Shown piece by piece: positions 21,180 through 32,528 of a stretch of DNA of 64,000 nt (position 1 is its first letter; the number at the start of each line of letters is the position of its first letter). The notes under the pieces were generated by a model, which ran no database searches, was not told the DNA's origin, and saw nothing but the letters and a program-made list of their open reading frames with translations. The position numbers were made by a program, and so were the translations under genes. Source of the stretch: Rhodocollybia butyracea (lineage: Eukaryota > Basidiomycota > Agaricomycetes > Agaricales > Omphalotaceae); the NCBI GenBank assembly GCA_015501585.1, contig JADNRY010000306.1:1-64000 (forward strand), given 5' to 3'.

Positions 21180-22281
21180 TTAATTATGACCTCGTTCCGA
21201 AATCCTTTCGGCGACCTGCTTTACCGCCCACTCATTCAACGAATCAGGCAGCAAAGGCATACCTTCATTCTCTAGCTCTTTCTCATGAGCAAGCACCACG
21301 ACAACATTGGGCATCTCCTTCACGGTGCGTATAAGAGAGGCAACTGTTTCGCGAGCTACAGCAACGTCTTCGTAGTTCGCTTGAGAAATGAGACGTGTAC
21401 CGGGGCTGTAGCATTCGCGATTGTGACAGCAGTCGCCTGCAAGGAGGACGTAGATGGATGTGCCGCTGGTAGAAGTACGATTGGTAGGAGGGCGTTCGGA
21501 GACACGGGCAAGAGCCATGAGATGCCCGGGGAAGTGTCCAGGGGCATCGATTATCAAGAGCGATTGGTCCCCGAAGAAGTCAAACGCTTTTGTGAATCTT
21601 GGTAAAGGATGTGACGAAGACGACATTACTAGCGACTCAGTAGGGGACTCAGTGGTCACTTGAGTTTGGTATGTTTCGGTTTCAGTATCATCAGAGTATT
21701 CCAGATACCGAACTATCCGACCCTTTGGCCAATCCGGGAACAGAGACTCTGGGTCCTCTGGGTATGGCGAGTCGAATAGAGGTTTTGCGTCAATGCCCAG
21801 TATGATTTCAGCGGACGTGAACGGTTCGATGTCACCAGTATGGTCGAAATGAAGATGACTGAGGATGGCGATTTCATGTTTATATCGAGATACTTGTGAT
21901 AAGCAGTTACTTGCCTGAAAATGACACCTTTTATCTCGGTTGGCTCGACACGATTAGCACGCAGAATGTCGCAGACATCTTGACTACAGTCAGGTTTGAA
22001 CTCTTCTAATGTTTCATCCCAAGCTGGAGGATAACCTTTTCCGTGCTAATCGAGTTTAAACAATTGAGTGTCACCTGAGCAAGTTTAAAACTGACCTTTC
22101 GCAAACCAAGGTCGAACATATATTTTCCATGCGATGGGTGCTCTAAGAGGAAAGCAAAGGTTGGTACGATATCTCCACTCGAAGCTTTGCTCTCGAAAGC
22201 ATCTTGAAAAACGTCCTCGTGGGGGAGGTAGAAATGTCCCGGTATTAGCGCAGATACGGTGATGGTACAAGAGAAAGCCAT
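21180..22281 (-). CDS. metallo-beta-lactamase-fold hydrolase
   Basis: Three exons on the minus strand: 22281-22096, 22045-21915, 21858-21180. They sum to 996 nt, 331 residues, in frame. The zinc-binding core is SHLHFDHTGD (H-x-H-x-D-H), split by an intron after GVIF. Further ligands are likely in DAPGHFPGHL and in the C-terminal VVVLAHEKE. It begins MAFSCTITVSALIPGHFYLP with no clear signal peptide. Fungal relatives are usually called lactonase-like or MBL hydrolases; the substrate is unknown. The second intron (21914-21859) has a GC donor (GCAAGT). Using any nearby GT would shift the frame, so GC-AG splicing is well supported. Confidence 0.88.
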
Positions 22282-22863
22282 ACTAAGCGCCCGAGTTCAT
22301 GTCATGACCGATTAGTTTCGTTGCGCGTGGGTGATATGAGCGGAAAAGCTAATTACTAGACTGTTTATCATGATGCTGAACGCAATTTAGAGAGATGTTT
22401 TCCAAGAAAAAAACTCGGTCCACTCAATGGAGATACTTGGTAGCTAGGTAATGGGACTCTGGGAGGGTATGGGAAGCCAGATATGGGACAATACTACGAG
22501 TATCATCACAACTAGATGAAGCGCGCAGCTCGTGCCTTCGCAGAAAGTTCAACTTGCACTAGTACTGTAGAAGGGCGGTCCCAGTGATATATGGTACGGT
22601 AAGTCTTGAAGCTTGAAGCTTGAAAGCTTGAAAACCATGGATATGGTGTGTACAGTAACAGATGTAGAGAGTTCTAGTTATTGCCCGGAAGAAGAGCGAT
22701 AGCCAGCGGCCAGTCTACGACTCTACAAGAGATATCGTCAATTTATGACGTCACGCATTCTAACGCTCGACAAGTGTACTGTACAATATTAGAGTGTTGT
22801 AAGATACGGCAATAGGAAACCTTGTAAAAGACCCAAATAGCAATGCATATGTAGACCTAGCTT
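22282..22863. other. intergenic, with homology to 38.2-38.4 kb at its right end
   Basis: It contains short GCTTGAA repeats near 22605-22635. From about 22740 the sequence (GACGTCACGCATTCTAACGC, then TATTAGAGT and GACCCAAATAGCAA) matches the 3' flank of the second DUF7918-like gene. No gene seen. Confidence 0.5.
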
Positions 22864-24020
22864 TCATGTCAGGTCTATGACTCCGAGCGACACAACCCGA
22901 CCTGCGCCTTTATTTCTTCCAGTCGAAGATCCCGATTCTCGTTTGACTGCGGGCTCAGATTTGACATGTCTTGTCTTCTGGCGTTTGCGCTGCAGTGCGT
23001 CCATCTCGGCCTGTTGTGAAAATTGATAGTAAGCGCAAGCGCGAAGGAAAAGTATCGGAGCGAGAAACGTACTTGGAGATCTTTAATTCGACGTGCTACT
23101 TCGTCGTCGTCGTCTGAGACAGGTCCCGCCTGAATTGAATCCAGAACGTCTGGTTCAGCTGGGGAAGCAGCGCGCTTATTCTTTGGTTCGGGAGGCGCTA
23201 TTCCATTGGCGCGAAGCATTTCTACAGGGACAACGCATGAGGGGTGCAAAAAAAATCATCGAGAAGCGCGGCGATTGCTCACCAATGGGTCTATATTTGA
23301 ATATAAATGTTACAACGACACCGCGTAGTGTCGCTGATACTGCGTTCATGCGTAGGTTGGTTTTTTCGATGCCTAGACTTAAGTGTGCACCCGGGTTGAA
23401 AGAACTGGCGAGCGAACAGAATTGATAACTTACCCAACTTTGTGGCCTGTTGCCTTCTTTGCTTTCTCATGCACCTTTCCAAGGGCAGTATAAGTACGAT
23501 TCAGAGACGTAACTTTGCCGAACGTGGCATGCGAGATAACCAGTTTCACCTCTCCAAGGCCAGCTGTGGTTTTGTGGAGATACTCGTCGTCGTCTACAAC
23601 ATTGAATGAGCTTTGCCCAAGTCAATGTTGGGGAATGACAGACCGGTAAGTTCAAGAGGCGAGAAGACGAACGGTTTCTCGGTACTGTCAGACGTTGCTG
23701 CCCCAGTGATGATGAATGTTTGTTCACGACCCACATCCATAGTTCGACCAGGATACGATTCCCCATCTATATATATTTGCCCGGCCATCCCACTTGGTCT
23801 TGCGCCAGTTTTCCACTTTATGGTGAATTACCTATAAATACAGCGATCCGGTTCAATCTCGTTAGAGTGGAGTCGCTGTGCAAAACAAAGCGTACTTTCC
23901 AGTTTCCGAAGGAATCCAACCAGTAACTTCTCTCTCATTCTGTTTCGCATCAAAGATTTCAAGTGGAGATCCTCCACCTACCTCAATCCATGCAGATATA
24001 TCGTTGAAAGTTAGTGGCAT
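22864..24020 (-). pseudogene. DUF7918-like protein, copy 1 (premature stop)
   Basis: Same six-exon plan as copy 2 at 38412-39609, with most introns at the same places. The N terminus MPLTFNDISAWIEVGG is intact, and EKPFVFSPLELTG, DDDEYLHKTTAGLGEVKL, VTFIFKYRPI and MLRANGIAPPEPKNKRAASP are preserved. Immediately after the first intron the codon that is GAA in copy 2 is TAA here (exon 2 begins GTAATTC against GGAATTC), which ends the protein at about residue 42. No other acceptor restores the frame. Domain-of-unknown-function proteins of this kind are common in Agaricomycetes; their role is not known to me. The rest of the gene is so well kept that the loss is recent or the base is wrong. Confidence 0.8.
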
Positions 24021-24065
24021 TGACGATGGTGGGTTGGTGAAAAGACGAAAAAGCAAAAACGATTT

Positions 24066-24082
24066 TGTGACTTTTTGTCACA
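24066..24082 (-). promoter_or_regulatory. inverted repeat TGTGAC-N5-GTCACA upstream of DUF7918-like copy 1
   Basis: A perfect 6+6 palindrome with a 5-nt spacer, about 46 bp before the ATG. The same palindrome, with a different spacer, is at the same distance in copy 2 (39657-39673), although the surrounding sequence has diverged. Suggests a transcription factor site. Confidence 0.5.
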
Positions 24083-24948
24083 GAATCACGTGAGGTGGTT
24101 CGGTCGCGTAAAATTCAACCAATTCGCTACGTCAACTGTCGTCAGCAATAAATTCATTTTTCTTGAGTATACATGTAGCATTAAGGACTTCAGCTTGAAC
24201 TGAACTTCAGAAAAAAATCAATTCGAAGAACGGTGCCAAAACAGTGCTCATTCCGTCAATGGCCATGGTTCAGACCGTGAACTTCGCGAGAGAGGATGCC
24301 TGTAACTGAAGCTACGCTTTGTCCCGTATTTAATATCCTCCTGTTATACTGTCATCTATTTTCCTCATATATAGGTGCATCCTCGTCGCGTTTGTGGCTT
24401 TGTGCAGATAGCTCATCCAGGTATCTAGCTTGGCCACAACGTGAAAATTACTGTAAATAAGGCGAGCTGCGAAGGTGGGCGGCGGGTAGTGAGTCTACAG
24501 TCAAGTGGAGGCAAGGACTCCATATGCCTAAGAGCCTCTCGCAAGCTAAACAGATCGAGGAGGTAGATCCCTAGGTATGAACCCCAGTGAGAACTCCGGA
24601 CGCCCAGGTAGGTCCAGAACGGCTCAAGCAATTTCACGGGCTCTGACGTGGCCGGAACTGCTCTGAAGCGATAATCTGGCGTGTTGGACAACTTTGATAT
24701 GGCCAAATAGGCTCAGATAGGCTCAGACTGCTTTGAGTAGGCCGCCCCGATCTGAGCCATTCTGGCGGATCACTGAATCGGTTCAGAACGGGTGAAAAAG
24801 GGTGAGAGCAGATGTATGATTTAGGCCGTTCCATACTACTACCACGCTACTACAACGTTACTACGACATTACTACGATGCTATTACAGTACTACCATGCG
24901 ATCTGAGCACTCTACAATGCCACTAGAATGTCTGATACGAAAAAAAAT
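24083..24948. other. intergenic with an imperfect TAC-rich simple repeat
   Basis: 24828-24900 consists largely of imperfect ACTAC units. No gene seen. Open frames in this stretch lack any motif. Confidence 0.5.
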
Positions 24949-27392
24949 CTACTCCGCTGCAGACTTGGGTTTTTTCGCCTTGGATTTGGTCTTTTTCTAG
25001 GGATGAAATCGTTAAAACACGAAAGAAAACTAGATCAAATCGACTTACCATTTCAGCTTCCCTTGAATTGAAGGGCTACAAGATCGTGTTAGAAAGATGT
25101 TATACACGGACAACATGCTTACTTTGCGCCCAACCGGTCCCAAATCATTCCAGTGCTGAGTAAATTGAATTTCCGTTCCTGCGGGGTTCGCGTCACACCA
25201 CCCAACTTTACAGATAGATCTTGGCGAAATATAAGTGAAAAAAATGAACGATATAGAAAAAACAGTCACGCTTACTTGGCTTCGGTCGTATCATCGTTGG
25301 GTCTACGGGCTTTTCTGTTATTAACCTTCTTATCTTCTGCAAGCACCCATTAGATTGATATAGAAATCATCGAGAAGGACAAACCAGTCGTGGTGCTGGT
25401 GCTTGCCGTTTCCGAAAGCGGGGGACGCAAGATTGAAGTTGAATCGAACAGGTCATCATTAAAACGATCTTTAAGCAGAGAAACAAATAAAATGACCACA
25501 AGAAAACTTACAGTACCCCGCTGGTAGCCTACAAAGTGAAAAAAAAACAATGAACCAGTGTATGTATGCAAAATGAGATGATGAACCTTTGTAACCGGAG
25601 TATGTGCAGAAGGAACGATCATTCTTGATGCAGAGGAGTGAGCAAGAGAAGCTGATCTTGTTATTCGGGAAGGCGTAGTGATTGGTTGAGCAAATTTTGA
25701 CGTCGGAATAGAAATCGATGCAGAAATTTTTGGCAATGTAGTTGAAGATTGAGGGGGGATGGAGGTCAAATTTGAAGGTGGAGTACCACTCGATGCCATA
25801 GTTGGAGATAGAGCAAGTGTTGAAGTTGAAGAAAGAGCTGCGCTCAACGTTGCAGTTGAAGATGGAGCTAGAGTCGAAATCAAAGACGGAGCAGTGCTCA
25901 ACGTCATGATTGGAGATGGAGCAGCAGCCAAATTTGAAGACAGAGCTGCGCTCAACGTTGCAGTTGGAGATGGAGCTAGAGTCGAAATTGGAGATGGAGC
26001 AAGAGCTGAGATTGGAGACGGAGCAGTGCTCGACGTCGCAGCTGGAGATGGAGCAGTACTTGAAATTGAAGACGGAGCGGTGCTCAACGTCGCAGGTGTA
26101 GATGAATGTAAAGATGGAGCAAGAGTCGAAATTGAAGACGGAGCAGTGCTCAACGTTGCAGGTGGAGATGGAGCTACAGTCAAAATCAGAGACAGAGCAG
26201 CGCTCAATGTCACTGCTGGAAATGGAGTAAGAGTCGAAAATGAGGACGGAGCAGTGCCCAACGTCGCAGGTGGAGATGAACATAAAGTTGAGATTGGAGA
26301 CAGAGGAAGAGTAAAAGTTGAAGATAGAGCGGTACTCAGCGTCACAGGTGGAGACGGAGCAGTACTTGAAAATGCAGATATAACTGGAGGCGATGTTGAA
26401 ATTATGGTAGCAGGAGCAGTTTCGATCTTGGCCCGTTTCGGTTTAGAGCCACCGGTGATTGGCTCGGAAGCTTCTCTCTTCAAGCCAGTACTAGTAGAAA
26501 TAGAAAAGTGTTTGTCCTCGTCTTTGGGACCATACATATCATACCACCCTGAATAAATATCCTTTGCAACTTCAGTTGCCTTCCAGTTACCTTCGCCATA
26601 TGAAAGAATCGGGTACCGTGCACAAATCTGCTCTTCATACCGTTGAAGAAAGGCTGACCCAAATTGCGTGAATGTTTTTGGCGCCTCTCCCAGTCGTAAC
26701 GCATCAAAAAACATGGCCCTGATACTACCATGAATCTGTTCCAAAGTTTCTGCCGAGATTACGGTCCCATCTTTCTCCTGAAGGTAGAATGCTGGATGTG
26801 ATTTCTTCGATCCACTGATCTTTGACTTTGACTTCTTCGCAGCTCGATAACTAGCGGCAGCCCAGTAGCTGATCTTAGGAAAGTCGGCCTGTTGGTGCTG
26901 GGGTATATTCCATTTCGGTGGAGAGTCAATAAGTGTTTTCAGTTCAGAAAATTCATGGCCAATTGCGGTGTACATGTTTCTAAAAGCAATTTTTCAAAAA
27001 GAACATTGAGATGAACATGTAACTCACTGTAGAAAATCCTGCTGGATCTTCAATTGATTCCTTTACAAAGATTAGGCACGCTTAGCACAGAAATATGCGA
27101 CCTAACTCACATGATGATACCAAGTTCATTTTGCTGAGAGAAAGCGAAGCTGGAAGACGACTGTGACTAGAGAGTTTTCATAAGTACACAGGAGAGCTTC
27201 AAGAGGCGTTTATACACTTGCCTGGTTCAAAAAATTATGCTGGTGGCTATTAGAGAAGAATTCTTGTTGAGGAGAAATTGGACTGATGGCTGAGGAAGAA
27301 AAGGGTTGAAAAGAGCTTGAAGGAGTCATTGTGTTGATTTGAAGAGAGCGCAAAGATGATTGAGGCTGGTAAGAGTGCGTTTTGGATGCCAT
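24949..27392 (-). CDS. Ser/Thr/Pro/Ala-repeat protein with basic C terminus, function unknown
   Basis: Minus-strand multi-exon gene: 27392-27222, 27166-27111, 27060-27028, 26979-25587, then several small exons to the stop at 24949. It begins MASKTHSYQPQSSLRSLQIN with a Ser/Gln-rich region. A conserved-looking block follows (ISYWAAASYRAAKKSKSK, EQIHGSIRAMFFDALRLGEA, SYGEGNWKATEVAKDIYSGW). Then comes a low-complexity region of about 200 residues built on units like ATLSTAPSSISTLAPSP. The C terminus joins as KSICKVGWCDANPAGTEIQF, WNDLGPVGRK and KKTKSKAKKPKSAAE. The first intron has a GC donor (GCAAGT). Splicing around 25510-25590 is unresolved: the consensus sites leave a frame break there. The block and basic tail suggest a nuclear protein; no family is recognised. 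Confidence 0.6.
25795..26400 (-). repeat. imperfect coding tandem repeats (S/T/P/A-rich)
   Basis: About a dozen degenerate units of 30-60 bp, for example GCTCAACGTCGCAGGTG and GAAGACGGAGCAGTGCTCAA on the plus strand. They encode alternating LSTAPS and ISTLAPSP segments. All three frames are open across much of the array because of its composition, so reverse-frame open frames here are not evidence of genes. Confidence 0.85.
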
Positions 27393-27648
27393 GTCATCGA
27401 TATGCACGATGGCAAGAGACAAGGCTGAAAAAATTCTCACGCCACCAACGCGTAATTTACACCAAGTCCCGAGCGCGATACTCCAGGCTAGTACTAGTAC
27501 TATTCTTTTGCTCAATAAAGTTATTTTTACATGGCCGTAAACATCTCCTGAGTATTAATTTCCACTTGGATAAGGATCATTGTTACCCATACACTTTTAG
27601 CGCTTCAATTAACATGCAGGGTACCCGGTAGCTAAGTCCAAACTAAAA

Positions 27649-30600
27649 CTAATCTCCTTGTATTCCGTTGTCTTGGTCTTCTTCCTCGTACCCTCCTAGA
27701 TCAGTTACTTCAAGGCCTGGTTTTTCTACCACAAAAACTTTTTCCTTCCAAGCCTCTCCCATCATAGTTGCTGATAACTCTGAGTGTGGCACCATACCTA
27801 CTACAGACTTGATATCTTTTACGGGTACCACAGCAAGATCATCTGCCCCTCAATACTTGCAAGATATCACGGTTCCGAATGAATCCTCGAGAAGCTGCGC
27901 ATCTGGTTTAGAATAACGAGAAACCATAGCCAATGTTTCCGGTTCAGCTTGATCATCTTCAAGATTACCTTGAAAGCGGAAATAGAACTGGATCTCAGCA
28001 AAATCAGGCTTGGCATTTACTGCTTGAATCTACAAGAGAACATTAGTCAGTACATGCATATATAGATAGGGAACATTGTACTTGCTTTCACATTGCGTGC
28101 CATTCTCAAGTCCTCCATCTTCCCTTTCTCTTTCCAATAAGAACGAGCTATTTGACCATTGGGCAGACGGAGACAACCCCAGTGGACAGCGCAGTGGGAA
28201 TATTTCCGTCCAGGAGATACTTGGCTAATGCAGCATTTTTGATATCTTCAAGTCGTCGAGCACTTTGGTGAAGAAGGACATACTTGTCACCAAGGTCTTC
28301 TGCTGTGGATGGAATGTAATCTTCTTTGCCATGATGTTGATCTAGCTGAGCTGGAAGCATGGATTTCAAGGTATTGAATTGTGCACGGACAACAGCCTTC
28401 TCGGAAAGGTTCATAAAGGGACATGAGTCGGAGTGGATAGCAGCCGTAAGGTTTCCAATAGAGTTCTCCATGGTCCACTGTGAGGAACATATGACAGGGC
28501 CAGTACGAAGGGTTTCGGTGGCAAAATGATCAAGGTTATGAAAAACAGGATGAATAAAATGGATACGATCCTCACGACGTTCACAGTATAGCTTCTCAGT
28601 TTCTTCTGCGACTTCCACAAGAAGCAGAAATACCTCTCAAATGCGCTCTGGAGATGTCTTCTTCATATTTACAAGGCATATTCCCTTGACCATCTTGCAG
28701 TATAACTGCCAGACCAGAAATGGAAGGACACCGTAAAGCAGACCAGGGCCAAGCCCGAAGATATATAACAGCCACTCCCAGGCTTTGTATCCACTATTCA
28801 TCTTCTCTGCAGGGTTGCGTGGAGGACGATCAAAGGATCCAGGTAAGTATGGAGTGCAAGATTGGACATCTGCTCCATGTTTTGTCCAAGTCTCACCCTG
28901 TAGAACAGCCCAATGCCAATTGTCCTTCGAATCAGTCCGGTTGTCACACTTCATTGTTCCATGCCAGAGGAGCATGAGCATTTCGGCAATATTCATACCA
29001 AAAATGCATGATGTCACCTGGAAACATGTTCGGAAATCCAAGAGTGGTGTTTGGAGAGAGACCTGTGAAAAGACTAGGCTTTACAATGCCGGTTTCGCGT
29101 CGACGAGTTTCATAGTTCCGTAGATTAGATTTAACAAGAATTCCAGGCATTTGTTGTATCGCTCAGGATCAGGTAGGCGTTTCTGTTTGAATGAAACATC
29201 GGGATGGTTGCAGCCTTCACACGTGTAGTTGTCCGGCTTCAGATGGACAGGATAATAAGTCCCTTTCCCAGTTTTGTGGCGTGAAACAAATCCACACCAA
29301 TATCAACATCCCATCTTGCCAGAATGACCGACAAGGCCAGTGAGATGCTCCATCCCTGGTCCATCTGCAGTTGCAAAAATGATAAAGAGACGCATATTGT
29401 AATACTCGTTTTGATAAGCATCCCATACACGAATACCACCGGCTTTGTTGACAGCCTCGACATGGTAAAGAGATGGAAAGAGAAATGACTCGTGGATTTT
29501 GGGAGGATTGGGTCCAGGAATAATAGCACCTGGGATGATATGCTTTTTTGTGTAACGATGATTGGGAGACAGATTTATGATGACCCAGATGAAGATCCAG
29601 CAATCCGATGTTTTATATCGGTACAACTGAGCTCCGTCAAAAGAAAACATGAGAACAGCATCTGTTTCCTTGATAACACCATTTTTCAGTGCATCAAGAA
29701 AATCGGTACCACAGCAGATATCATCGATATCATTGATATGGCCAGTGTTATTGTATTCGTCAAGAAGGTGCGGAGCCCAATTGCAAAGGTAGTTCATTTC
29801 TTCTGCAGATGCCTCATTTCGCATTCGAGCCTGGATCTGTGGGCCAATGGGCATAGTGTAGCATTTTTGGCGCCGATTTCCCTTATCATTGTATCAATTT
29901 TCTCCACATTCAGGACACTGTTTGAGTTTCTCGTATGGACCAGTATACGCAAGACAAGAGTTTGGACACATGTCACTGATGATAGAGTGTACCCCGCTAA
30001 GATTTTTGGCTTCCTTCTTGATCCTAGCATGCGAGTATAGCTTGCTGTCTGGATAGGCCGCCTGAACAGCTGCTACATTCGCAGTATATGATGCATCAGA
30101 GGAGTACTGGTCCTGCTGGGCGATGAACATTCTCATACACATGAGGAGATCTCAGTCAGCCTCAGGATCAAGCTCAAGGGGCATATCATCAGGATTTAGC
30201 AGTGAGGCAATATCTTCGTCACCGAGTGTAGCTTCCCGAAGTGCGCAAATAAACTCTTGCGCTGTGCGGATGACATCGACTTCAGACAAAGGAGGTTCAC
30301 CATTGTCATTATTTTGGGGAGATGGTGCACGGTATTCATTCTGCTGGACAGGAGAGGGTGCATGTGGTCCATCACCAGGTGGAGGAGATGGGGCATGCTG
30401 TTCATTCTGTGGAATGGGAGATGGCATGCACTGTTCATTCTGTGGGACAGGAGATGGTGTACGTGGCCCGTTACCATGTGGAAAAAACGGCGCATGCTGT
30501 GCGTTCTGTGGTACAGGAGATGGCAAATGGTTAAACGGAGGAGATGGCTGGTTTGAAGGGCCAGCACGAGGTTCATCAACCTAAGTGAAAGATAAGTATC

Positions 30601-30760
30601 ACCTACAAGTCTAAAAAGGCCTAAAACGTGCATTAAGACGTCGTTTTTTCGGCGGAACATAACCTGGATTGTCTCGATAAGGTTTGTGAGCAAAATAAGT
30701 GGATTGAGAGACAACTTTTTGCTTCTTGCAGTATCTTTTGCAGTCACAGTGGTAGATCAT
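27649..30760 (-). pseudogene. Tnp2/CACTA-type (EnSpm) transposase, decayed
   Basis: Read on the minus strand from 30760, it starts MIYHCDCKRYCKKQKVVSQS with a Cys-rich N terminus and a Pro-rich spacer. Then come CPNSCLAYTGPYEKLKQCPEC, a Tnp2 core (FLDALKNGVIKETDAVLMFS, FDGAQLYRYKTSDCWIFIWV, GAIIPGPNPPKIHESFLFPS, ATADGPGMEHLTGLVGHSGK) and GCNHPDVSFKQ. Downstream are ETRRRETGIVKPSLFTGL, PGDIMH, LLWHGTMKCD and CSSQWTMENSIGNLTAAIHS. Frame changes occur at about 29130, at a T-run at about 28995, and at about 28630. A TGA interrupts SCKY-GADDLAVVPVKDIKSV at about 27850. These show the copy is dead. Terminal inverted repeats were not found by eye. Confidence 0.88.
30290..30560 (-). repeat. Pro-rich coding repeats in the Tnp2 N-terminal spacer
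   Basis: Repeated units such as SPVPQNEQ and APSPPPGDGPH (minus strand). On DNA the unit is about 60 bp with GGAGATGG and TTCATTCTG landmarks. Plus-strand open frames here are shadows. Confidence 0.8.
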
Positions 30761-31685
30761 AGTGAACAAGGGTAGATTGGTAGAGATAGTGAGGTACAAA
30801 AGAGAGAAAACTTTGTTGGAGCTCAAAGAACAAGCAAGGTGCTGAGCAACAGTAAACGTAACAGCAAATCAAAGTAATGGCGGCGTTACAGCGCTGCATA
30901 CAGCGTCCTATACAATGCATGAAATCTTCATTTTTAGCCTATCCTAACTTCCTGTAAGATCATCGCGTGTTAGAACATTCAAAAAGACGTGAAAATACAA
31001 GACATATGTTCCAACCAAGGCCACTTTAGTTTTCCACTTATCTCCATATGTATCTGCACAGGTTAGCCTGTTATCAGAGCTTGCAGTTCCTTATGAAGGC
31101 TGTACAGTGCTAACTGTTTGCAAACAAGAGAGAAAAGAAGATTGGAATATAGCTTGTACACAGAGATGGTTGTGGTACTGGGCCAACGCTTTTCAGCAAA
31201 ACTCGGTTCCCGGCGGCACCGGTTACCGGTAACGTGAACAATCTGATGCTTTAGTTGGTTAAAACAGTTTGTTAAATAAGTATGGTAAGACTCAAAACAA
31301 ATGGTTAAGTGCAGTAAAATCTAAGCGTTCTAAACTACTACTTCAAAACGCGACCATTTTTGAAGCCTGCACTATTCTGGCCCGATTTGACGGATCAGGT
31401 TTTGGATCAGGCCCGGTTTAAGCCGATCTGGACATCCGGAGTTTTCATTGGGTATGAACACCGAAGTTTTGGCAGTTTACGAGGGCAATTTATTGCCGAG
31501 TTTCTGTCCTGGAAAAAGCATACCTTAATCCTGTTAAGGTAATTACTTCCGTTGATTGTGGGGCATTAAATGCAAATTAAACGTAGGTGACGTAGGTGTT
31601 TACACAGCTTACTGTACTGTAGCAACAAATCCAGTGATCCCCTCCTGGGGCTCCTCGGACGTAGCTTGCCGGCGACTTCGTGCTA
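30761..31685. other. intergenic / transposon flank, no gene seen
   Basis: It probably includes the upstream end of the dead Tnp2 element, but no inverted terminus was identified. A palindromic GGCACCGGTTACCGGTAAC lies near 31213. Confidence 0.4.
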
Positions 31686-31757
31686 GAGATGTCCACGAGT
31701 CCGGATCCAAGTATACTTGGATCCGGAGCGCAAGTACTTGTAGCCTAAAGACATCTC
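31686..31757. mobile_element. 72-bp deletion derivative of a TA-type MITE
   Basis: It starts GAGATGTCCACGAGTCC after a TA and ends GACATCTC, the reverse complement of its start. It contains the same 28-bp perfect palindrome as the larger element 120 bp away. The right side lacks a TA, so this end may have been altered. Confidence 0.6.
31700..31727. repeat. 28-bp perfect palindrome, first copy
   Basis: TCCGGATCCAAGTA followed directly by its reverse complement, with no spacer. Identical to 31891-31918. Confidence 0.9.
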
Positions 31758-31876
31758 GAAGCGGGATAAGTACTAAGCCAAGATGTTACTCAAGGGAAGG
31801 CATCCCTCGCACTAAGACCCCCAACGAGCTATGTTAAGATGTGGACTTTACAGTCCGTAACAATGGACCAGAACTA

Positions 31877-32528
31877 GAGATGTCCACAAGTCCGGATCCA
31901 AGTATACTTGGATCCGGAGCGCAAGTACTTGTGGCCTAAAAGGCCTGACTCGTGACCCGCGGCTGCCTCGTGGGAAATGGGACACTGACTCGCAAGTATT
32001 ACTTGCGGGTCTCACAAGTACTTGTGGATCCGCACACTAATCAAGTAGTTACAGCTATATTCACAAGTATTTACCATTATTTACTTGCATACAGTGATTG
32101 TACAGTGTATGATGCTATTAAAAACCTGTACTTTACTTGTTACACTAATTTCATACTATGGTATGAAGTAAAAATGTACTGACAGTTAGGCTTTGGATTG
32201 TAGACAGCCTACGGCGATTGGGCGCTAAAATAAGCGCTCAGTCGCTGTGAGCTGTCTACAACCTCAAACATGTGTGGCAGTACTTGATAAGTACTATAAT
32301 AAATATGATACTATTAATTACTGTAAGTTTTGATCACCAACAACAAATATATGAGTTCATATTTGCTTGCACAAGTCACACAAGTACTTGCAAGTCAACG
32401 AAAATTAAAAATGTCTGACTTGTGACCCGTGGGAAACGGATCCTGGGATCCGCGAGTCACATACTTGCGGGTTTTCCCACGGATCTTACCTGCGAGTACT
32501 TGTGAAGACTTGGACTCATGGACATCTC
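31877..32528. mobile_element. 652-bp MITE-like element with TA target duplication
   Basis: The left terminus GAGATGTCCACAAGTCC matches the reverse complement of the right terminus (GGACTCATGGACATCTC) with few mismatches. Both ends are flanked by TA, as for Tc1/mariner-type elements. Subterminal parts are also inverted copies (GTGACCCG... and CAAGTACTTGTG motifs on both sides). It has no transposase frame, so it would depend on an enzyme encoded elsewhere. Confidence 0.75.
31891..31918. repeat. 28-bp perfect palindrome, second copy
   Basis: Identical to the palindrome at 31700-31727, located 14 bp inside the left end of the 652-bp element. Confidence 0.9.

Noticed and set aside
24828..24905. 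ACTAC-rich stretch as a CRISPR-like or regulatory array
   Set aside because: Units are irregular and without constant spacers; it is a simple imperfect trinucleotide-type repeat in a eukaryotic genome.
25759..26556. 265-codon plus-strand open frame and a 270-codon second minus frame over the repeat array
   Set aside because: Both are by-products of the low-complexity coding repeats of the minus-strand gene; neither has splice context or a domain.
30123..30584. 153-codon Gly/Ser-rich plus-strand frame
   Set aside because: Shadow of the Pro-rich N-terminal spacer of the Tnp2 transposase on the other strand.
31199..31240. GGCACCGGTTACCGG inverted sequence as a transposon end
   Set aside because: No partner terminus was found on the other side of the Tnp2 pseudogene.
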